Shown: positions 49,623 to 62,213 of the stretch, piece by piece
Numbering within the stretch: the stretch's first letter is position 1
Layout: every line of letters starts with the position of its first letter
DNA from: Pohlia nutans
Taxonomy: Eukaryota > Streptophyta > Bryopsida > Bryales > Mniaceae
DNA length: 64,000 bases
NCBI GenBank assembly: GCA_022496805.1
Contig: CM040092.1
Location: forward strand, 379,555 to 443,554
Direction: 5' to 3'
Translations under genes and position numbers: made by a program
Notes under the pieces: model-generated
The model's database searches: none
Told to the model about the DNA's origin: nothing
Seen by the model: only the letters and a program-made list of their open reading frames with translations

Positions 49623-50425
49623 TTAACCTCTAAAAACCCAAGGGGTATTGGACAAAACATAAATGTGTTATAATGTGTGCCTTCCATATGTTTGATGAAG
49701 TTTGGTTCAATCAACAAAATGTAGGGGATCATCTCTACAAATTATCCATATGATCAAACTTCCGAAAAAAACTTAAGATATTTTTTGAATGAATTTAAAA
49801 GCATTAACCTTTGAAAAATTGTATAAATTATAACTTTCACTTTTAGAGTATAAAATTTTATTAGTATGATTAGTTAAATTTGGTTTATCTATTGTAAACT
49901 TAAAAAAAAATAAAAAAAATGGTAGAAGAAACATCATTAATTTGAATTCTTTAAATAGAAAAATTTATAACACTAAGACGATGTTGAGGTGATCGGGTAC
50001 ATTCACAGTAACACGACCCACAAAACTGTAACCAATGATTATTTTTATGAATTATTGAGCAATAGTTTTATCATTTGGATTGATAATGCAATATAAATTA
50101 TTAATTACATATATTATATGTTATTCTACCATATACTAAATATTGACAATTTTTGAAAAATTACTGGTACTCCAAAATGACTAAAATATGGCCGCAACCA
50201 ATTGTTAGTAAGGACTAAAATTCTCCCCTTTGGTGAATCTCTACTTTGAAAATTTCTCCCGCTAGAGTTTAACTTGGATTGACATAATTCAAATTGTGTT
50301 GGAAGGTAGACTTGTTGTAATATTTAAGAATATTTTTCATTTTTCAAAAACATGTTTTTTTGTTCCAAGAAATCCGTTAAAAACGGGAGCGACCAAAAGT
50401 GGTATCTCGGGAGTATAGGGGTTGA
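49623..50425. mobile_element. TTAA-type MITE, about 0.8 kb
   Basis: TTAACCTCTAAAAACCCAAGGGG at the left, TATAGGGGTTGA at the right. It shares long stretches (GATGAAGTTTGGTTCAA, ATTATCCATAYGRTCAAACTT) with 51243-51793, so the two are one family. Confidence 0.6.
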
Positions 50426-50470
50426 TACCAAAGGAATGTACACAAAAAGATTCACCATCTTTGACTGTAT

Positions 50471-50478
50471 AGATTAGA

Positions 50479-50535
<57 letters not shown>
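50471..50535. repeat. (TA)n microsatellite
   Basis: About 30 uninterrupted TA units immediately right of the preceding MITE. Confidence 0.9.
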
Positions 50536-50536
<1 letters not shown>

Positions 50537-51242
50537 GCTTGAAGTGAGAATTTGTGAGAAAAATAAAACTCGCCCAAAATTTTCACCTGTGTATTTTTCT
50601 TCCTATTTTAAAAATGTTCCACTATGGAGACTTGTCGCTCTTCACTTTCACAATCTATACAATGTTAATTACTTGTATACCAATCTTGAGAAGTAGGAGA
50701 ATGGTTTAACATATTGAAAACAATACTGCAAGTGGAAGAGGTGCAAACCATTGCCAAACACATTTTATTTTATTATGAACTTGGTTTGTTTAATATCTCA
50801 ATCCAAATGGTAAAAACAATGATTCTTGTCTCTTTCTAAAGTAGAAAAATAAATTACATAAAAATAAAAAATCTCTAATTTTACTTTCTAAAAGAAATTA
50901 TTTTTTTCCCACCCTTCCCGACCAAGCTAGAAATTTTTGACTCCTCTTGGAATGAAATTTTTGAACTACAAAGAGTTTTTTTTAACCATCCCAAATAATA
51001 GCATGTCACTTGCTTCCGTATCAAATTTTAGAGCTATTGGAGTAGTGTAGCATTTTTCTCGAGTTGCTCAATCTCGCGAAAAAACAGCTTCGAACAACAT
51101 AACTTTTTTTACCGATGAACGGTGGGAAAAAATATTATATTTCCACGAAGCTCTTGAAATTCCTCATATTTGCTAAAAATCTGAGAATATTAAACTCAAA
51201 ATTGACATCGTGTGAACCTACCCAGTTTTATGAATGTCCTAG
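50536..51242. other. Intergenic, AT-rich
   Basis: No gene or repeat could be supported. Confidence 0.4.
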
Positions 51243-51793
51243 TTAACCCCTAAATGACAAAGGGGGTAAGGGCCAAACCTAAATGTGCTATAAAATGTTG
51301 CTTCTACAACTTCGATGAAGTTTGGTTCAAAAGAGAAAATGAGAAGCACGATGTTTAGTAATTATCCATACGGTCAAACTTTCAAAAAATGTTTTCGATA
51401 CTCATTAAACAAATTTAGAAGCATTTATCGTTGAATATTCACCAAAATTACAAATTTTATTTTTAGATTTTCAAATTTGGTATGATTGGTTGAAACTAGA
51501 CATTCTATTCTAAAGTTCAAAAAAGCAAAAAATTTCAAAGAGGGAACATCATTACTTTCCCGAAATAGTAAGTTTTGTAACGGTAGGACAATGTTGAGGT
51601 GTTTGTCTTTGAAAATTTCTCCTTGATGGAGTTTAACTCGGATTGACATAATTCAAATTGGGTTGGAAAGTAGACTTGATTTCCTATTTGAATTTTTTTT
51701 TTTTTTTTTTCAAAAAAGTTTTTTTCTCATCTCGGGCAGCCCGTAAAAAAGGGCAGCGACCATAAAATGGTCGTTCGGTCACTTAGGGGTTAA
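51243..51793. mobile_element. TTAA-flanked MITE, 551 bp
   Basis: TTAACCCCTAAATGACAAAGGGG at the left and GGTCACTTAGGGGTTAA at the right, both with intact TTAA. A subterminal hairpin CGACCA (51757-51762), loop TAAAA, TGGTCG (51768-51773) sits inside the right end. Confidence 0.7.
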
Positions 51794-52239
51794 GACACTT
51801 GGTTCTTTAGTTAAAACACTTGGTACTTTAGATGGGTTAATGTAGAGAACTGATTGTTTCGAAGCGGGGACGGAAGGAAAATACTTTTGGCAGGAGGGGG
51901 GAAATCAATTTACCCCGGGGGGCAGAGGGCAGGAGATGGAAAAAAAAACAATTCACCGTCGGGTGCAGAATCGGGCAGCGGGATTCGGACAGTGCGCTTT
52001 CGCCTCGGAGGCAGCTCCAGCCAGTACCAGAGGAACGCAGGCAGGCAAGCAAGCATCGTCTCCCAGGCACGCTTTACCTGGATTGCTGCAATTCATTCCT
52101 CTTCGCCGCTGCTTGCGATTCCCGTCCCAGAACTCTCACTCCGGCAACATCAAAATCCTCGTTTCCGGTGTTTCTGTTGCCGAGAACTCACGATTCGTGT
52201 GGTTTTTGGAGTATTTTTGGGGTTGGGAGGGTTGTTGCA

Positions 52240-55182
52240 ATGACGAAGGCGCAGGTGAAGACGAAGTACGACGCGGGGTCGAATGCGGCCACCGCGACGT
52301 TGTCGCTGCCGCTGGGCGACATGAAGCTCAAGGCCACGTGCGCGGACAACACGTTCGTGCCCGGCGAAGCGGCCAGTTGGCGCGGCGTTTCGTTTGGCTT
52401 GGAGAAGCCGGGCACCTTCATGATCGACTACGACATGCCATCACAGGTTTCTATTCTCAATTGATTTCTTCAACCAATGTAGTAGGTCGCAATGGCGCAC
52501 GCAATTGATTTTTCGCGTCCCGCGAATTTGAAACCGCATTGAGGGTTTTCGACACCTTTATAGGGTTTTGTTGTTATTGTCATATTTGAGAGTGAACAAT
52601 CCCGCTATCTGTACAGAATCGGTATTAAATTTTAGAGAGCTATGGCCCCGGGGTTGTACGTATTGTTATCTGTGAGCAATGTGAAGCTTGAGTGCTCTCT
52701 GGATTCGAAGTTAAGAGGTGAAGTCTCGTTAATGTTGGTGTGCATTTTCTTTCCGAATAGTAAATCCGAGGGAAAACAAGGCCTGTCAGCAGTGCACACG
52801 AAGTGTGAATGCCCGTAGGCGAGCTTAATCAAGATCGCAAGCACAATCAGTAATACAAATCAATTAGATTATTCTTTGTTCAATTGAAAATATTTCCCAC
52901 ATGCAGTTGCTACTCTGAACCCTCTCTGTAATTTCACACTCCCGGTAAATCCTGAGAATCTTTGACGTTGTGTGAGCATCTGTGAGGACAGCTTCCACAT
53001 GTCAAGTTCTGAACGCATGTAATCTTACTCTGGTAACTGAGATCACTTGTGCACTGCCGGAGAAGCTGATTATAACTGTGTAGTGATCCTCACTTCGTTC
53101 CATCTTTAATTCTAATTGAACAGTAGGTCTACCTTGTGCTTGTGCTGTAATGCTTGCTCGGTTTGATGAGAGTGCCCATTTGTTCACCTGAGTGTACCTG
53201 CCATGTCATTGGAGAGGCAGTGTCATTAGAGAGGCTTGAGATTACCTGCAATGTTCAGATACTAAACCCCTTGGGCTTTCAATTGCGCTGTCACATGTTT
53301 AGGTCACAGCTTTAGACTTGTGTTTTTTCTGAAACCAGTTTGCTCGTTTGTATTATTTAGGGTTTAATTATTTTTTTACGAAAAAGGGGTTCCCTAGTGT
53401 TGATCTCACTGACCTTTGTTCTTATGAATACACTAGGGTCCATTTTAAACAGAACTATGGACACATGCAATCCTCTTCATTGATTCTGCCAGTGACATAA
53501 ACTTGACATTGAACAAGTATTTGATTGATTATCTAACTCCGAGCAATATAAGTTATTGGTGGAGTTTCTTAGATATCAAATAATGTAGACAGGTTGAAGG
53601 ATGAGTGTCCCTCAATCGTGCTTTTTTCACTATATGATCAATGAAATTGGTGTTAAACGTTTCAAACGGGACAGAGGGAGTACCGGGAACTTACAATAGT
53701 GTGAAATTGAAGTGCAGGCTCCCAGGTTTCAGTTCATGGTGGGGGCAAGTGTTGCAAAGAAGCCGTTGAGGTTGACCTATATCCATGCGCAGAAGCGCAA
53801 CGCCACAGTGTTGGAGGCGAACCTGGCTGTGGATCCACGCAACAAGGTGGTGGGAAAGTACAGCTTCAACACAAACAAAGGCTCCTTGAAGTACACGTAC
53901 GTGCATGGCAGTGGGGCCACATTTGAGCCTTCCTATGACTTCCAAACGGAGGCCTGGCACTTTGCTGCGTCACGCAAGGTCGGCTCCCACGACAGCGCGC
54001 GTGTCTGTTATGATGCGCATGCCAGCACTGTTGGTCTGGAGTGGACCAGAGACTCCAGGGAGTTTGGCCAATTCAAGGTAACTACGCAGCACTGATCTCA
54101 GTCAGTTCCTTCTTTTACAATGTACTCCCTCTGTTCCGAAATAAAATGCATCTCTGAGATTACAAATACATGAATAAATTGATGGGGCGAGCCATGGCGT
54201 CATTGGTTACTGAATGCGATGTATAGAGCGCTCAACGACGTAAGCTCGGGCACAGTAGGTGAGCGGAATAAGCAAACGGTCGTTTTGTTACGGAACATAA
54301 AATATGTTCCCGAGTGCTTTTTATTTCGGAACAGACTGGGGGAGTACTCTTCTATTGCAGTATTCGATTCCAAACTTCACTGAAGTCGGATTTCGGTGTA
54401 TATACATTGCATTTACCCCTGAAAGACCAAGACATTAACAGTCTTGGGGATTACTGTTTCTTCGTTATAGTCTTGGGGATTACTGTTTCTTCGTCTTGAG
54501 TTCGTCATATGGGGATTACTGTTTCTTCGTTACTTTTTGACCTACATGTTCAATGTTCTTCATTGATATAAACTTTGGCCCAAGTTCTGAATCACATTTT
54601 TCTCAATCGAATCAGTCATTTTCAAACCATGAATCCTTGGTCCTTCAGGGGGTTAACATCTTGGTTATATCTTGGATCTGATTCGGAACATAACATCAGG
54701 TGCTTCAGATTATGGTGTACATTCACCTCTAAAGGACCAAGACACCCAAATTGGGCCTCATGTTTTTATTTTTATTTATTTTTAGCAATTTTGAGTAGGT
54801 CATTTTGTTTCATTCAATTTATTTATCTTTTCACTGATTTTATTGATATAAAATTTGGCTCCATTTTTCACAACGTTGAATTGAAAATTGAAAATCAATT
54901 GAAAATTGAATTGGTCATTTTCAAACCTTGGCTCTTTATGGGGTTGTATCTTGGCTATTGTAGTGGTCTTGAAATGATGGAGAAGAGAGTTCTTTAGACA
55001 TAAATTTTTATTACATGACCTGCCTTTCAACATGGAAACTGTATTTCAATAATTTTTCATCAGTAACTGTATGTATTGATTGTTTTGTGGAATGAGTGTT
55101 GCAGATTATAGCCACAGTACCTACTGATACCTCAAAGACACCAAAGCTTATAGCTGAGAAGACATGGAGTGTGGATTTCTGA
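52240..55182 (+). CDS. OEP24: Outer envelope pore protein 24
   Basis: A beta-barrel solute channel of the chloroplast outer envelope, for phosphorylated metabolites. Three exons, 52240-52446, 53718-54077 and 55105-55182 (TGA), all phase 0, encode 214 residues, the normal family length. Matching blocks include the N-terminal VKTKYDAG, GVSFGLEKPGTFMIDYD, FQFMVGASVAKKPLRLTYIH, LKYTYVHGSGATFEPSYDF, GLEWTRDSREFGQFK and the C-terminal PKLIAEKTWSVDF. As usual for this family there is no cleavable transit peptide. An upstream in-frame stretch (from 52168) has no ATG, so ATG 52240 is the start. Introns are 1.27 and 1.03 kb, and the second carries three MITEs. The first exon is much more GC-rich than its surroundings. 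Confidence 0.93.
53670..53686. mobile_element. Solo Stowaway-like terminus in OEP24 intron 1
   Basis: GGGACAGAGGGAGTA matches the inverse of the CTCCCTCTGTCCC terminus seen at 48399. No left end was found within the intron. Confidence 0.4.
54123..54346. mobile_element. Stowaway-type MITE in OEP24 intron 2
   Basis: It starts TACTCCCTCTGTTCCGAAAT and ends ATTTCGGAACAGACTGGGGG then AGTA. The inverted termini of about 25 bp are flanked by TA, as in Tc1/mariner-derived Stowaway elements of plants. Length is about 224 bp with no ORF. Confidence 0.8.
54413..54656. mobile_element. TTAA-type MITE (GACCAAG family) in OEP24 intron 2
   Basis: Left end ACCCCTGAAAGACCAAGAC, right end TTGGTCCTTCAGGGGGTTAA. 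It belongs with 32407-32620. Three tandem copies of GGGGATTACTGTTTCTTCGT (about 54447-54530) lie inside. Confidence 0.7.
54722..54947. mobile_element. Decayed GACCAAG-family MITE in OEP24 intron 2
   Basis: CCTCTAAAGGACCAAGACACC at the left and TTGGCTCTTTATGGGGTTGT at the right. Internal words match 32407-32620. Both TTAA sites are mutated. Confidence 0.6.
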
Positions 55183-56231
55183 GATTGGGAGCTGCAGATG
55201 AGATGTGGGTCGCATTGCAACCATTGGACTCAAAAAGCATTCTACGTTCCAAGTAGATGAGAGTTTGCTTTTCCAACGCGCGAGTGGCAGAAATTGCTGT
55301 CAGAGCCATCTTTTGGTTTTTCCAAACTTTCCATTCATTGTCCCTGTCTGCGAGTTGGCGTAGTCTTCCTTAGTGTTCATTAGCTTTTCATGATCTTCAC
55401 CATCCTTTTGCTAGCTTCTCTAGCGTACAATACATAACATTCAGTAGCTCTTGCTGGGACTGCCTTGGGGTTTCATCCAGTTTCATCCTTGGAGTTCTGC
55501 ATGATGCCCCCTTAGCTGACGAGACGATGAGGTATATTCTTCATCATTTCATTGGGGAGAGGGCAATCCCTACTTTTACTTCTGAATGTTATGTAGGCTT
55601 TGAATGTGGTGTTGTTGAAGATTGGCAACTCGAGTAGTAAGGGACCACAAGCAAGCAGGCATTGGTGCTTTTTTTTTTTTCCTGTTTATTATGTGCACAT
55701 GTGCGCCAGCTCATGTCTGGTAGTTTCAGAGAATTGGCCATGATTGAGGTCTTTGAGGACATTTCTCGGCTTGGAAAACAGAGACCAACCCAGGTTCCAA
55801 TAATTAGCGTTTCTGTATTCGACTGCGAATATTATGGTAACTTTACTAAGCATTCTAACTGGATCATGAATACTATTAAGGTCACTTCACTAAGCATTCT
55901 TACATATTCATGATCCAGTGTGATTTTGGGGAGATTATCTGCATAGTTTTTTTTCACATACAAGAGCCAAAAATTTTGAGGTCACATTTTTATCACAGAC
56001 CATGTGAGTCTCTTGTGCCATAGATATTTATGAGCCTCATCATGCTTACACCATCATTGATGACTTGTTGGTAACAAGGATTACAGGATTGTTTTTGACA
56101 GTGTACTGTCAAAAAAGAGGTACAAAAATCAATGTCAAAAGAGTGTTGAAAACAACTCCTTTTTTTGGTAGGTTGGAATGGTTCATAACTACCCACCCTC
56201 CATTCTAATCTTTTAGGTGGCCTGAGCAATT
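55183..56231. other. OEP24 3' flank and intergenic region
   Basis: Probable OEP24 3' UTR to about 55.6 kb, then AT-rich DNA without a gene. A short direct repeat, CACTAAGCATTCTNAC, flanks ATCATGAATACT near 55845-55910. Confidence 0.45.
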
Positions 56232-56875
56232 CATCAAGAATTTCCGACCCCACTGATTCTGCACTGATTCAGTGCGGTTATCGTTAAACACTGATTCCGC
56301 ACGTCATACGTGCATTTAGAAGTGTCGTTACGGTACGGAAGTGACATGCATTACTAGAGTGTCGATGTAGTGTCTTTTCAATGATTATCAAAAAAGTGTT
56401 GTTTCCGCGCGAAAGTTGTGCTAGACGGAATCCGTGCGTTAATCGTGTATCTACATTACATGGCTAATAAGACACGGATAACATGCGGTTTTAGTTAATG
56501 CGGATTCAATATCGTATACGTATCATATTAATGCCATTTACTATATTCGTGCGATTTCAGTATCTATTATAATGCAAATTATTTTCGTACGACATCCGTG
56601 TACAATATTTTAATATATTTTTGAAATCTTTTGGAATCTTTTGGAATCTTTTGGAATCTTTTGGAATATTTCAAAATATTTTGGAATATGTTGGAATATT
56701 CCAAGAATCTTCTTTAAATTATACTTACGGTTTAATTTCCCAAAACATTTTTAGATCTACATTTATAGAGTTTAGAAGCAATACACATTAAAATTTCAAA
56801 GAAATAACATTTTATATTTTTAGAATTCAAATTTGGTATTATTGGTTATCATTGTACTTTTCATCATAGGAGCAA

Positions 56876-57190
56876 AAAAAAAATAGCTCACAACCACCAC
56901 GATTTTGGCAAAAAATAAAAAAATTCAAAATATTATGAAAAAAATCCTAGATATAGAAAACGTCCTGCATAATCTAGTGCAAAAAAAAAATTTGGAAAAA
57001 AAGTTTTTTTCACATAGTTAAAAACATTCAAAGTCCGCTGAAAAAAAAAACAGCTCACAGCCATGATCTGCCATCACAATTTTGGCAAAAAAAAAAAACA
57101 AACTCAAAATATTCTGAAAAAATTTGTAGATGTAGGAAAAGCCCTACATGTTGTAGTGAAAAAAAAAATTTGAAAAAAGAATTATATACA
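56876..57190. repeat. Two tandem copies of a unit of about 155 bp
   Basis: AGCTCACARCCA ... ATTTTGGCAAAAAA ... TCAAAATATT(A/C)TGAAAAAA ... occurs at about 56880-57030 and 57050-57190 with A-tract length changes. Confidence 0.6.
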
Positions 57191-57262
57191 CATGGCAAAA
57201 AATAGCCAATGGTTTTATTCTTTTATAATTACCAAAAGAGTTCCTTTCTATGCATAAAGAGT

Positions 57263-57410
57263 TTGAGGTGGTTTGGTGGTTTGGAGCTTCATTGGCAACC
57301 GGGAGGTCGTGAGTTCAAATCCCACCGTTGGCGATAGAGCTTGGGAAGCTATGGTGGGCCCCACCGTGCGTTCGGGTAATTTCCGTGTAGTTGAAGTGGG
57401 TAGTGAGGAA
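57263..57410 (+). mobile_element. tRNA-derived SINE-like relic
   Basis: TTTGGTGGTTTGGAGC resembles a pol III A box. GAGTTCAAATCCCACC matches a B box, set in GGGAGGTCGTGAGTTCAAAT like a tRNA T-arm. An unrelated body of about 60 bp and AT-rich sequence follow. It is not a functional tRNA, because the acceptor stem does not close. Confidence 0.5.
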
Positions 57411-57792
57411 AATAATTATTTTATATTATTATTTTATTATATATTTTTTAATAATATTAATTTGATCAAATTTAGATATAGAAAGAAAATAAAATCTAGA
57501 TATGGAAAAGATGATGTCGCACGAAAAACGCACTGAATCAGTGTAGTTTTAAAGACGATTAAAACACAACATTTGACGAGTATAAAGAGTGCTGAATTCA
57601 TACGTTTTCAATGGATGTATCAATCGTGTCGAATCAGTACTATATCCGCTTGTACGAACATCGTGTCATATCAGTGTAGTTGCGATGAATGACGCAACGA
57701 TGCGGAATCAGTGCGAAAATTGTACGAACCCTTGAAATATCGGAAATCGCACTGAATCAGTGTAGAATCAGTGGGGTCCGAAATTCCTGATG

Positions 57793-58746
57793 TTGTCACT
57801 CAAGAAACCTAATTCCGACCACTTGTAATCACTGAGGAACTTAAAACTGACCACTTGTAAACCCTGAGTTAAAACTAACCACTTGTTATCCAATATGAGG
57901 CTTCTATGAGTGAAATTGTGGTATCTAGAATGCAATTCATGATACTTTTTGTGTTGAATAAAACACCACCTCTATTTCACAAGTGGGGTATGATCAACAT
58001 TTCATTTTCAAATAAGTCGCATTTTAATTTAGGTTTTTATTTTTTTTATAAATTTTATTCTTGAATCTGATATATCTGTTAGCGAAAAAATCTAGGCACT
58101 ATAGTCATTCTAGAACGTAAAGCTAGGTAGATCATAGATAGTTTATCATTTTGGTCAACATACGATAAGAGCTCTATGATGTGTTTAGATTAGTGTTCTA
58201 AAATGATTGCATGGTTTAGATTTTGTCGCAATTAGGTACATTGTTGGTTTTCCAGTACAATAGATTAAATGGGATGTCTAGCCTACTAAGCAACGGGGAA
58301 ACCAGTGCAAGAATGGAAGAGCGTAAAAGAAATCATTTGTTGTGCCAGTGACATACATTCCAAACCAAAAATGTTTATTGTCTGTACATGAGGGTGAAAT
58401 TGGAAACATGGTGGTAATAGGATGGTGTAATCCTAGATGTTGTTGGCAAGTTGAGAGCATGGCAACAAGACAAAGATTCCGCATTGTTTTAGATGCTAGT
58501 ATCTTGCATTCATGATTGGCCTCGTCAATCTCCTATTGCCACTAACATGGTCCACAACCTCCTACTTTGAAATTACATAAGAAATGCATAAAAGTTTGAT
58601 CAAAAGCTAAATTGATACTTGTAACCAGAGTGATCTCACAATTTTACACTGATCTACCAAAAATCACTCCATAAAGGTAAAAATACTTTTAAGTGACAAT
58701 GCCTACATATTGGTTAAAATGACAACACAAATAGTATCCTCATATC
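57793..58746. other. Intergenic, AT-rich
   Basis: 57815-57890 repeats ACTRACCACTTGTAA three times at roughly 30-nt spacing. No gene was seen beyond that. Confidence 0.4.
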
Positions 58747-59329
58747 TTAACCCCTAAACGTCCAACCATCCAAAAAGTGGACAATGTACATAATCAAACA
58801 TAGTTTCCTCACCCATCATTGGCTTTATGCAGTGTGGATTTTTAACTATATATTTTATGGTATATATTTTATGGGAAGTTAGATTCATGCATGTGTAATC
58901 CAATTAGAAAGGGGATGATTTGTGAATTTTTTATGTGTCATTTCATGTTGTAGTGATTCACCCAAAATTTTGAAGATTTCAATGCAAAAGTGCTCTTAAA
59001 AAAGTCAACTCATAAAATTAAGCAAACAAAAATTCTCCAAAAATCACTACACTTAGAGTATTACGTATCAACCAATCACAATAAATTTCATGTACAAATT
59101 GTCAATATCTTATTCATAATCAAATTACAAAAGAATTTTGAATTTTAAGTTCCAAAATATACACAAAAATATTGGTGACAACAATCATACCGTATGAATA
59201 GAATCAAAAATTCATAATGTACAATCTTTTATTCATACATCAAGTTCAAATATCCCTCTTAATTACATTTTATAAGACATCTTTGAAATTCTCCAAATCT
59301 GGAGAGGGGTGAGGATGTTTAGTGGTTAA
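58747..59329. mobile_element. TTAA-flanked MITE, 583 bp
   Basis: TTAACCCCTAAACGTCCAACC at the left and GAGGATGTTTAGTGGTTAA at the right, with intact TTAA. A hairpin GTCCA...TGGAC lies just inside the left end. It is an inverted relative of 47208-47785. Confidence 0.7.
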
Positions 59330-59715
59330 ACACAACATAGGGTCTACAAAGTCTGAAACTCCCAGAAGTAGGCAGCGTCTCTGATATCCATCCAGCTCGC
59401 TCATAAAAAGCAAAGACGCAGTCGAACAAGTCATCAACAGGTCATTCTAATTCATGTGAGTAGATTGAGACTATTATGCATGTCTCGTTCAAATACTAGC
59501 TGTAGCAAGGTCCTCGAGGGATATTGCTGTTCTGCTCAATTCAATCAAAGAATTTGGGAATAATAATAATAATAATAATAATAATAGCTATGGAATTGCA
59601 TCATTATTTTCCTGCAAAGGAGACGCAATCGAGTAGTACCTTTAGTAGCACACAATCTCTGGCATTTTACACCGGATGTCAGTCGTATGGAGCTTGCTTT
59701 AGGGAGCCCTAAGAA
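59330..59715. other. DUF220 gene 3' flank
   Basis: Contains an (AAT)n microsatellite of about nine units at 59560-59586. Otherwise unremarkable. Confidence 0.5.
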
Positions 59716-61565
59716 TTAAACTGTGTTGGCTTGTGACAAACGCAAGCATTCACGCTGCAGATCGGCAAGCATTTCCCGAATGATCCGTTCCGTGACGCCC
59801 CGGACGTAGCCGTTGAGCGGCCAGGGAGGAATAATGGCCGGCTCCAGAACTTGTTGGAAATTGACCCATGATCCCGGTGTTGCGTGGCTCTCCCGTGACC
59901 CAATCGACATCTCGCTAGCCAGCATGGGCTCAATCTTCCAGGAGCCTGAGAATTTCTTCATCATCCCTTGTTGCGACAGATCAAACAGCATCTGCAGTAA
60001 ACACCACGGGGAGAAAACACAATGTCAAGAAAAAAAATTATAATAACAATACACAGCATTCTAGAGAACCCCGCCTTATTGAGCTGGCATGGGAAGGAGT
60101 TCATGACACCTTGTAATGCACTCTCTGAATCAATGTCCAGGAAGATCCTACTGCTAGTTTAAGCGCAGCCCAAATTACAGATTCAAACGAGGAAAAATCA
60201 GTCAACTTTTGAGGAAATTATTCCATCTCCAAGTAGAAACAGATGGGATACCGAGATAAATCAACGGGTGACCAGTTGGCTGTAAGTATGCATAATAACT
60301 TTGACTCAATTGATTTCCATGACACGACTCTACATTGGCATGAAAAGTAATCCCTAACACAAAAAGGAATCCGAAATTGAGAAACAAGGTTGAGCTCAAT
60401 TTGGGAACAACTGAGAACTCCTCAAGCCATTGTCTTCAAATGCATGTGAACTTTAATTTTGCTTATTTGGCATGACTTTGCTCTATATGAATTAGTTGGC
60501 ACTGTTCTCAAAAGTCAGAATGCAACTACTACTCAAGAATATTACGTATGTCTTCCGGAAGCAAGAATGACATTCACGCAGCAAGCAAGAATTGAAGTGA
60601 GTACCGATTTCTCGTTGCGGTTTTGCTCCACAATCACTCGTGACGAGAACGTTCCCGAAAGCATGAGAAAGCGCCACCGACCGAGCTGCTCCACCTCCAC
60701 CAGCTGCCGGTTGCCATCATCCTCCAACACTTTCCGAAAGACCACCTCCTGCCACAGCCATACCCGATTGATTACCCCTTAGTCCCTGACAAATCACTCT
60801 ACTGTTGCAATCTAGGTTACAGGAAACAGAACATTCTTGTTCTCCGGTTCAACAATTTGACCGTTTTTTAATCTTTGTACGTGAACTTCTGGCTTAAGAA
60901 CAGAGTCTAGAGTCTCTACAAACAGAATCGAAAATAACGCGATGAAAGGAAATCAAGAACGGGAATACTTCGTTTTCCAGTGACACAGCTTGCAATTCAT
61001 TGCAAATTCCAGTGAAAATTGTTAGCGAGGCTCGATAATGATGTTCTTCAAATCTACGTTACGGGAAAACGGAATATTCGCGTTCTCCAGTTTCTAATTC
61101 GGCAACAATTTGAACGAATTTCAACGTTTTAAAATCTTTGAATGTGTAGTTAGAGCTTAAGAACAGAGTCTTTACAAACAGAATCGAGGAAAACGCAGTG
61201 TAAGCCAATAAAAAAATAAAAAAAGCAATCGAAGAACGGGAATATTATTCCGTCTGTCCAGGAACTAAGCTCTACTTAAATTACAATTGAAAATGGATTG
61301 TTCGATGATATACCTTGATGTTCTTGAACACACGGCGATTGTTAGGGTCCGTGATGATGTTGTAGACGCCATCGGGATGCAATGCGACGGAGAAGCGCGC
61401 GTCGATCTGGCAGAAGCTGCCCTTCGGCTGCGTCACTTCCAACACGGGCGGCTCGTGCACGAACTCCGCCGTCGGCTGCCACGCTTCGTCTTCCAGCTCC
61501 GTCTTCCCGCCTCCGTCCACTCCATCCAACACATTGTTCGCTACTATTTCACCTCGAGATTCCAT
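59716..61565 (-). CDS. DUF220 / START-like (polyketide cyclase-lipid transport) protein
   Basis: Plant protein of the SRPBCC/START-like fold (DUF220 group). The ligand and exact role are unknown. Three exons in transcript order: 61565-61314, 60748-60605 and 59991-59716, all phase 0, giving 223 residues. Exon 1 starts [14 protein letters not shown] and holds [20 protein letters not shown]. Exon 2 holds [15 protein letters not shown] and [20 protein letters not shown]. Exon 3 holds [12 protein letters not shown], then [20 protein letters not shown]. These are the conserved blocks of the family. No signal peptide or membrane segment is visible, so a soluble protein is likely. The lesser-known alternative is a COQ10-like lipid-binding role. 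No lesions. Confidence 0.87.
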
Positions 61566-61935
61566 GGCGTCAGTCCTCCCGTTTGTTTCTCTAACCTCAC
61601 CTCATCACAATTTTATTCTTTCAAATCGATTGACTCCAAAGCAAGCATATGAAAAAAATCGCGATCGAGATCGGTGTGACGGAGTGCTTCCTCCGAGCTC
61701 GACAACTGTGCGGCAGATCTTCAATGCACGATCCAAAAAGCTCGTGAAAGAAAAAAAATCAAAGCTGCTTAATAACCTAAAGGCCACTTGACAGAAAGAA
61801 ATTGTTGCAACAAGTGGAGGTGATGATTGATCATCGCTATGGTCACAGATTTTCGGGATAGGGTTGCAAATTCATGTGCAAATTGGCTTGAACTTTCATG
61901 AGAAAACATCAGCTTGACACACTTTCAGTGGCTCT
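61566..61935. other. DUF220 gene 5' flank
   Basis: Probable promoter and 5' UTR, GC-richer near the gene. No distinct element was identified. Confidence 0.45.
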
Positions 61936-62213
61936 TTAAACCCTAAATGCCTGGGCCTATGACCATGGAATCATGCTTTACATGTCACACTCAATTCTGC
62001 CACTCTAAATAAAATAAGAATTTAATTCTAAATTTTGAGTAGAAGAAGCCATGTGTTTACTATGAATCATGAAATTTTCAAAAAATTTGGTGAAAATCTG
62101 AAATTAATATGATTTTTGGAAGTGATTTAAAAGAAAATTAATATCAATTACAAAATGTACTCAAATTTTTCTTTTTTTAACCAAAGGTGTAAATTACAAT
62201 GCAGAACATTATA

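Larger units (their letters stand above)
56232..57792. mobile_element. 1.56-kb TIR element of uncertain superfamily
   Basis: The two ends are inverted copies for about 45 bp: CATCAAGAATTTCCGACCCC then ACTGATTCTGCACTGATTCA at the left, and the inverse with three or four changes at the right. Subterminal copies of ACTGATTC(C/A)GCAC and ACTGAATCAGTGTAG recur on both strands. The centre contains a repeat pair (56876-57190), an inverted relative of the 5250-5460 region (56620-56850) and a tRNA-like SINE relic (57263-57410). It has no transposase ORF. I could not define a target-site duplication. Confidence 0.7.

Noticed and set aside
50471..50535. (TA)n tract as a replication or regulatory element
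   Set aside because: An ordinary microsatellite with nothing around it to support a function.
57263..57340. Functional tRNA gene
   Set aside because: A/B-box-like motifs are present, but no closed cloverleaf or acceptor stem could be drawn. Called a SINE-like relic.
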